Shown here piece after piece: positions 39,833 through 43,023 of a stretch of DNA of 43,023 nucleotides. The translations under genes were made by a program, and so were the position numbers. Each line of letters opens with the position of its first letter. The stretch's first letter is position 1. Under the pieces are notes generated by a model. The model was not told where the DNA came from, ran no database searches, and was given only the letters and a program-made list of their open reading frames with translations. This stretch comes from an uncultured Coriobacteriaceae bacterium (GTDB taxonomy: Bacteria; Actinomycetota; Coriobacteriia; Coriobacteriales; Eggerthellaceae): positions 1-43,023 of the forward strand of contig URZP01000003.1 in assembly GCA_900552365.1 (NCBI GenBank), given 5' to 3'.

Positions 39833-41398
39833 CTAAGACCATGCAGATTCCAGCGCGCGAGCAGCATCTTCCGCAGCTGACTCACTCGAGCCGTCGTATC
39901 GCAGAACGAAGCGCGGCATTCCATCGCCGAAAGACGTCGATTCAGGCGAATCTGCGGCCAGCGCGTCGGAGGTCGGCGTGTCAGAGGTCGGCGCGCCCGA
40001 GAACAGCGCGTCTGCGGCCAGCGAAAACGAACCCATCGGGGCAAGCCCCACCCCTGCCTTCGCGGCCAAACCCACCAGCTCGGCTTCGGAACGCTTGTCC
40101 TTGAATGCCATGACGAAATGCAAGCCCCCGCCCAAGCCTTCAAACCGCAAACGATGCACCAGGGGGCCTTTACGCAACGCCTCGACCAAAGCCTCCTGCG
40201 AACAACGCGCGTGGGTGCGCAGTCGATTGACATGGCGCTCGTAATGCCCCTCCTCGATAAACGACGCCAGCGCAAGCTGATCTAGCGGACTGACCGTGTT
40301 TGAATAGAAACCCAACTCAGCGTTGAATCGCTGGGCCAGCGATTCGGGAAGAACCAGATAGGCAATGCGAAATGCGCTGCCAAGGCTTTTCGCGAACGAG
40401 TTCAGATAAAGAACCTTGCCCGCAGCATCGATTCCGAAAAGCGTTGCAACCGGACGGCCGTGCATGCGGAACTCGGAGTCGTAGTCGTCTTCAATGATGA
40501 AGCGACCTGGGGCTTCACGTGTCCAGTTAAGCAGCTCGCGACGACGGGACGCCGACATTACCGCACCGGTTGGAAACTGATGCGACGGCATAACATGCAA
40601 AATATCCGCGTTGGATTCCATCAGCGCGCCAACATTCACACCCTGCTCATCAACGGGGATTAAGCAAAATTTTGCATTAAGCGCTGCGTACATTTTGGCA
40701 AGAAGCGGGTAGCCCGGCGTTTCGATGGCGTAGACTTTCTGGCGACCAAGAAGCTGAACTACCAACTGATACAACACTTGCGATCCTGCTCCGATAATGA
40801 TCTGATCAGGAGACACGCTCATGCCGCGATACTCGCGCAGATAGTTGGCAATGGCACGGCGAAGCTGAGGCGAGCCCGCGGCGGTGGATGCCTGAGCCAG
40901 CGATTCGGAGGTGCTATCGGAAAGCACGCGGCGAACCGTCTTAGCCCAAGCAGAATACGGGAAGATTTTCGTTGCGGCATCACCACGCGTGAAGTCATGC
41001 AGAACCGGAGAATCGAACTCCGCGCCATCAACGGCCGCCCCAGAATTTGACAGCGACCTACCCGCAGCTGCCTGCGAATCCAACACCAATCCATCAGCGG
41101 CCGCCCGAGCATCTGACGGCAATCCGTCGGAAAGCAAACCGATTTTCTCTGCGGGCGCCAACTCACAAACGAAATAGCCGCTTCGCTCACGCGATATCAC
41201 GTAGCCCTCGGCAACAAGCTGACGATACGCCGCCTCGACGGTAACAAGGCTCACACCCAGGTGCTCGGCCAAAGCGCGCTTCGAAGGAAGCTTCCGCCCT
41301 GCCGGAACAACCCCGTGAGCGATATCGTGACGAATACAGCGATAGAGGTGCTCGTACAGGGTTTGACCATCCCGATTCGCCATGTCGTACGAGAACAT
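39833..41398 (-). CDS. pdxR: MocR-type regulator PdxR (GntR winged helix fused to PLP aminotransferase fold)
   Basis: 521 residues. The GntR winged helix is at about 15-78 (LPSKRALAEHLGVSLVTVEAAYRQLVAEGY). A 60-residue Ala/Ser/Asp-rich linker leads to an aminotransferase class I-like domain from about 135. It has the PLP lysine Lys337 in LNSFAKSLGSAFR and IEDDYDSEFR. Near 475-495 an unusual repeated insert (TSD and similar units) interrupts the C-terminal small domain. It is divergent from pdxST, the classic arrangement of PdxR, which senses PLP and activates pdxST while repressing itself. The ATG at 41398 has GGAGGGG 4-6 nt upstream. Confidence 0.92.
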   Translation of the reverse strand: MFSYDMANRDGQTLYEHLYRCIRHDIAHGVVPAGRKLPSKRALAEHLGVSLVTVEAAYRQLVAEGYVISRERSGYFVCELAPAEKIGLLSDGLPSDARAAADGLVLDSQAAAGRSLSNSGAAVDGAEFDSPVLHDFTRGDAATKIFPYSAWAKTVRRVLSDSTSESLAQASTAAGSPQLRRAIANYLREYRGMSVSPDQIIIGAGSQVLYQLVVQLLGRQKVYAIETPGYPLLAKMYAALNAKFCLIPVDEQGVNVGALMESNADILHVMPSHQFPTGAVMSASRRRELLNWTREAPGRFIIEDDYDSEFRMHGRPVATLFGIDAAGKVLYLNSFAKSLGSAFRIAYLVLPESLAQRFNAELGFYSNTVSPLDQLALASFIEEGHYERHVNRLRTHARCSQEALVEALRKGPLVHRLRFEGLGGGLHFVMAFKDKRSEAELVGLAAKAGVGLAPMGSFSLAADALFSGAPTSDTPTSDALAADSPESTSFGDGMPRFVLRYDGSSESAAEDAARALESAWS

Positions 41399-41540
41399 CC
41401 GCCCCTCCTGCAACTAATTCCAGCAGACACCCAACTGGTCTTACTTATTAAGTTGATTCTGACTATATCCATATATCCAGTTAACAACTAACCTTCCATC
41501 CATTGCACAACAGAAATCAAACCAATCGTAAGGAATCGAC
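41399..41540. promoter_or_regulatory. pdxR-pdxST divergent control region
   Basis: For pdxS, TTACTT (41441-41446), 17 nt, TATATC (41464-41469) is a candidate promoter. AACTGG (41433-41438) and CCAGTT (41477-41482) flank it as an inverted pair and ACTGGTC resembles half-sites of MocR regulators, so they are candidate PdxR operators. pdxS has AAGGA 6 nt before its ATG. Confidence 0.5.
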
Positions 41541-42431
41541 ATGACCGAAGAACAGACTGCCGCCGAGCGCGTAGCACTAAACCGCCAGCTTGCCCAAATG
41601 TTGAAGGGCGGCGTCATCATGGACGTCACCACCCCCGAGCAGGCACGCATCGCCGAGGAAGCCGGCGCCTGCGCCGTTATGGCTCTCGAGCGCATCCCCG
41701 CCGACATCCGCGCTGCGGGCGGCGTCTCTCGTATGAGCGACCCCAAGATGATCAAGGGCATCCAGGAGGCAGTGAGCATTCCTGTTATGGCAAAGTGCCG
41801 CATCGGTCACTTCGTCGAGGCACAGATCCTGCAAGCTATCGACATTGACTACATTGACGAGTCCGAGGTGCTCTCGCCCGCCGACGACACGTACCACATC
41901 GACAAAACCCAGTTCAGCGTTCCATTCGTGTGCGGTGCGCGTGATCTTGGCGAGGCCCTTCGCCGCATCGCCGAAGGCGCGACCATGATCCGAACCAAGG
42001 GCGAGCCCGGCACCGGCGACGTCGTTCAGGCCGTGCGCCACATGCGCATGATGAACCGCGAGATCCGTCGCATCCAAAACCTGCGCAAGGACGAGCTGTT
42101 CGAAGCGGCTAAGCAGCTTCAGGTTCCCGTTGAGCTGGTGAAGTACGTGCACGAAAACGGCAGCCTGCCCGTGGTGAACTTTGCAGCCGGCGGCGTGGCA
42201 ACCCCCGCCGACGCTGCACTGATGATGCAGCTGGGTGCCGAGGGCGTGTTCGTTGGCAGCGGCATCTTCAAGAGCGGCAATCCCGCTAAGCGCGCGCAGG
42301 CAATCGTGAAGGCCGTCGCGAACTACACCGACGCAAAGCTGATCGCCGAGCTGTCCGAAAACCTGGGCGAGGCCATGGTTGGCATCAACGAAAGCGAAAT
42401 CGCCCTGCTTATGGCCGAGCGCGGCAAGTAA
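41541..42431 (+). CDS. pdxS: Pyridoxal 5'-phosphate synthase lyase subunit
   Basis: 296 residues; builds PLP from ribose 5-phosphate, glyceraldehyde 3-phosphate and ammonia supplied by PdxT. This is the very conserved TIM barrel: GGVIMDVTTPEQARIAEEAG, Schiff-base Lys85 in VMAKCRIGHF, the second lysine in MIRTKGEPGTGD, and SLPVVNFAAGGVATPADAAL. Twelve PdxS subunits carry twelve PdxT. Complete and normal length. It is the first gene of pdxST with an intercistronic hairpin before pdxT. Confidence 0.98.
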   Translation: MTEEQTAAERVALNRQLAQMLKGGVIMDVTTPEQARIAEEAGACAVMALERIPADIRAAGGVSRMSDPKMIKGIQEAVSIPVMAKCRIGHFVEAQILQAIDIDYIDESEVLSPADDTYHIDKTQFSVPFVCGARDLGEALRRIAEGATMIRTKGEPGTGDVVQAVRHMRMMNREIRRIQNLRKDELFEAAKQLQVPVELVKYVHENGSLPVVNFAAGGVATPADAALMMQLGAEGVFVGSGIFKSGNPAKRAQAIVKAVANYTDAKLIAELSENLGEAMVGINESEIALLMAERGK

Positions 42432-42520
42432 CCGTACCGCCAGCCAGTCAAATCCGCGGGCGATCACGGAGGGCGCGCCACGCTGCCCAGCAAACCAAGC
42501 CTGCACGCAAACGCATCACC

Positions 42521-42550
42521 GGGAAGGCTGCACGCGCGACCTTCCCTTCT
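42521..42550 (+). other. Intercistronic terminator-like hairpin between pdxS and pdxT
   Basis: GGGAAGG (42521-42527) pairs with CCTTCCC (42540-42546), 12-nt loop, followed by TTCTTATTC. It lies within the 142-bp pdxS-pdxT gap and may act as a partial terminator that lowers pdxT expression. Confidence 0.5.
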
Positions 42551-42573
42551 TATTCGAAAATCAAGGGAGCCTT

Positions 42574-43023
42574 ATGAAAACCGTTGCCGTTTTGGCTGTT
42601 CAGGGAGCGTTCATCGAACACGAGCGCGTGCTGCGCAAGCTTGGCTGCGAGTGCATCGAGCTTCGCCAAGCGGCTGATCTGGAAAAGCCCTTCGACGCGC
42701 TGGTGCTGCCCGGCGGCGAAAGCACCGCCCAGTCGAAAATGCTCCGTGAGCTGGGAATGCTCGAATCCCTGCGCGAACGTATCACCGCCGGGATGCCCGT
42801 GCTTGGCACCTGCGCGGGTCTTATCCTGCTGGCAGAAAATGTTGAAGAAGGCGTCCCTGCAGCGGGCAACCCCAATGGCCCCGTTGCCGCAGGCGCAACC
42901 TCGGCTGGCGCGTTCGGCACCTTGCCCGTCGCCGTTCAGCGCAACGCATACGGCAGACAACTTGGCAGCTTCCGCACTTTAGCGCCCTGTGATGGCCTGC
43001 CCGGCGAAACGGAGCCGGTAGGC
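42574..43023 (+). CDS. pdxT: Pyridoxal 5'-phosphate synthase glutaminase subunit (3' end outside window)
   Basis: 150 codons are present; the gene runs off the right edge. It hydrolyses glutamine and channels ammonia to PdxS. The class I amidotransferase nucleophile lies in LGTCAGLILLA near residue 78, LPGGEST forms the conserved loop and AVQGAFIEHE the N-terminus. After the nucleophile elbow there is a Gly/Ala/Pro-rich insert (VPAAGNPNGPVAAGATSA) of about 15-20 residues compared with the B. subtilis protein. The His-Glu of the triad would lie beyond 43023. AAGGGAG lies at 42563-42569. Confidence 0.96.
   Translation, partial: MKTVAVLAVQGAFIEHERVLRKLGCECIELRQAADLEKPFDALVLPGGESTAQSKMLRELGMLESLRERITAGMPVLGTCAGLILLAENVEEGVPAAGNPNGPVAAGATSAGAFGTLPVAVQRNAYGRQLGSFRTLAPCDGLPGETEPVG

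Overview
The window is a moderately GC-rich (roughly 58-60% by eye) bacterial chromosome segment with 32 protein genes on both strands and no rRNA, tRNA, CRISPR or phage genes. Strong GGAGG-type ribosome binding sites, several GTG/TTG starts and the gene set point to an anaerobic actinobacterium of the Coriobacteriia, most likely Eggerthellaceae. That gene set includes type III glutamine synthetase, a clostridial-type fused PurL, an FprA oxygen-reducing flavoprotein, PdxST, NhaC, duplicated DUF6591 and many MFS/LysR genes. The lineage is inferred from gene content; no marker gene was compared.

Layout. 1-4.9 kb: Hsp20, an isochorismatase-like hydrolase, a TrpR-related regulator, type III glutamine synthetase (glnN) and the rplM-rpsI operon, whose leader can fold into a perfectly contiguous three-way junction. 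5.0-9.75 kb: aspartate-family amino-acid genes on the minus strand in transcription order lysA, hom, a HAD phosphatase, metA (MetA has the Glu111 signature of acetyl-CoA use). 10-11.7 kb (+): a YhcH/YiaL-family protein with a DUF1015 protein. 11.9-15.5 kb (-): a ferredoxin-domain aldo/keto reductase and a large membrane phosphatase/phosphoglycerol-transferase-like protein. 15.6-19.4 kb (+): purL. 19.6-22.9 kb (-): Nudix hydrolase, short MntR/DtxR-like regulator, an unknown protein and ilvE. 23.1-24.3 kb (+): membrane-anchored C39-like protease. 24.8-29.6 kb (-): NhaC antiporter, DUF6591 tandem-domain protein, and an MFS transporter fused to a CBS pair that is cut by an in-frame amber codon. 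30.2-35.2 kb: a LysR regulator divergent from an SLC13-like transporter and a secondary phosphodiesterase/phosphohydrolase. 35.5-39.7 kb: fprA, an MFS exporter and a STAS-less SulP permease. 39.8-43.0 kb: the PdxR (MocR) regulator divergent from pdxS-pdxT, the latter running off the end.

The best candidate for something undescribed is non-coding. Two intergenic loci 3.1 kb apart (about 35270-35370 and 38366-38460, both +) align from an extended -10 promoter through a spaced core (GACG, GCGT, CAC, CCCTC, CGGC at identical spacing) to a terminator-like hairpin whose loop/3' arm carries TTAGGAGCG. They look like two paralogous ~75-85 nt small RNAs with a C-rich anti-Shine-Dalgarno-like motif and an SD-like loop. 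Second is the LysR/transporter/phosphohydrolase module, whose 383-bp divergent control region carries two copies of the same 21-bp operator (ATGTTCGG-N6-CGAACAC) plus two half-sites. Third is the MFS-CBS gene interrupted by TAG. Other non-coding structures of note are an 80-bp double inverted repeat at 27633-27712, degenerate 40-42 nt tandem repeats at 24427-24549, and the rplM leader fold.
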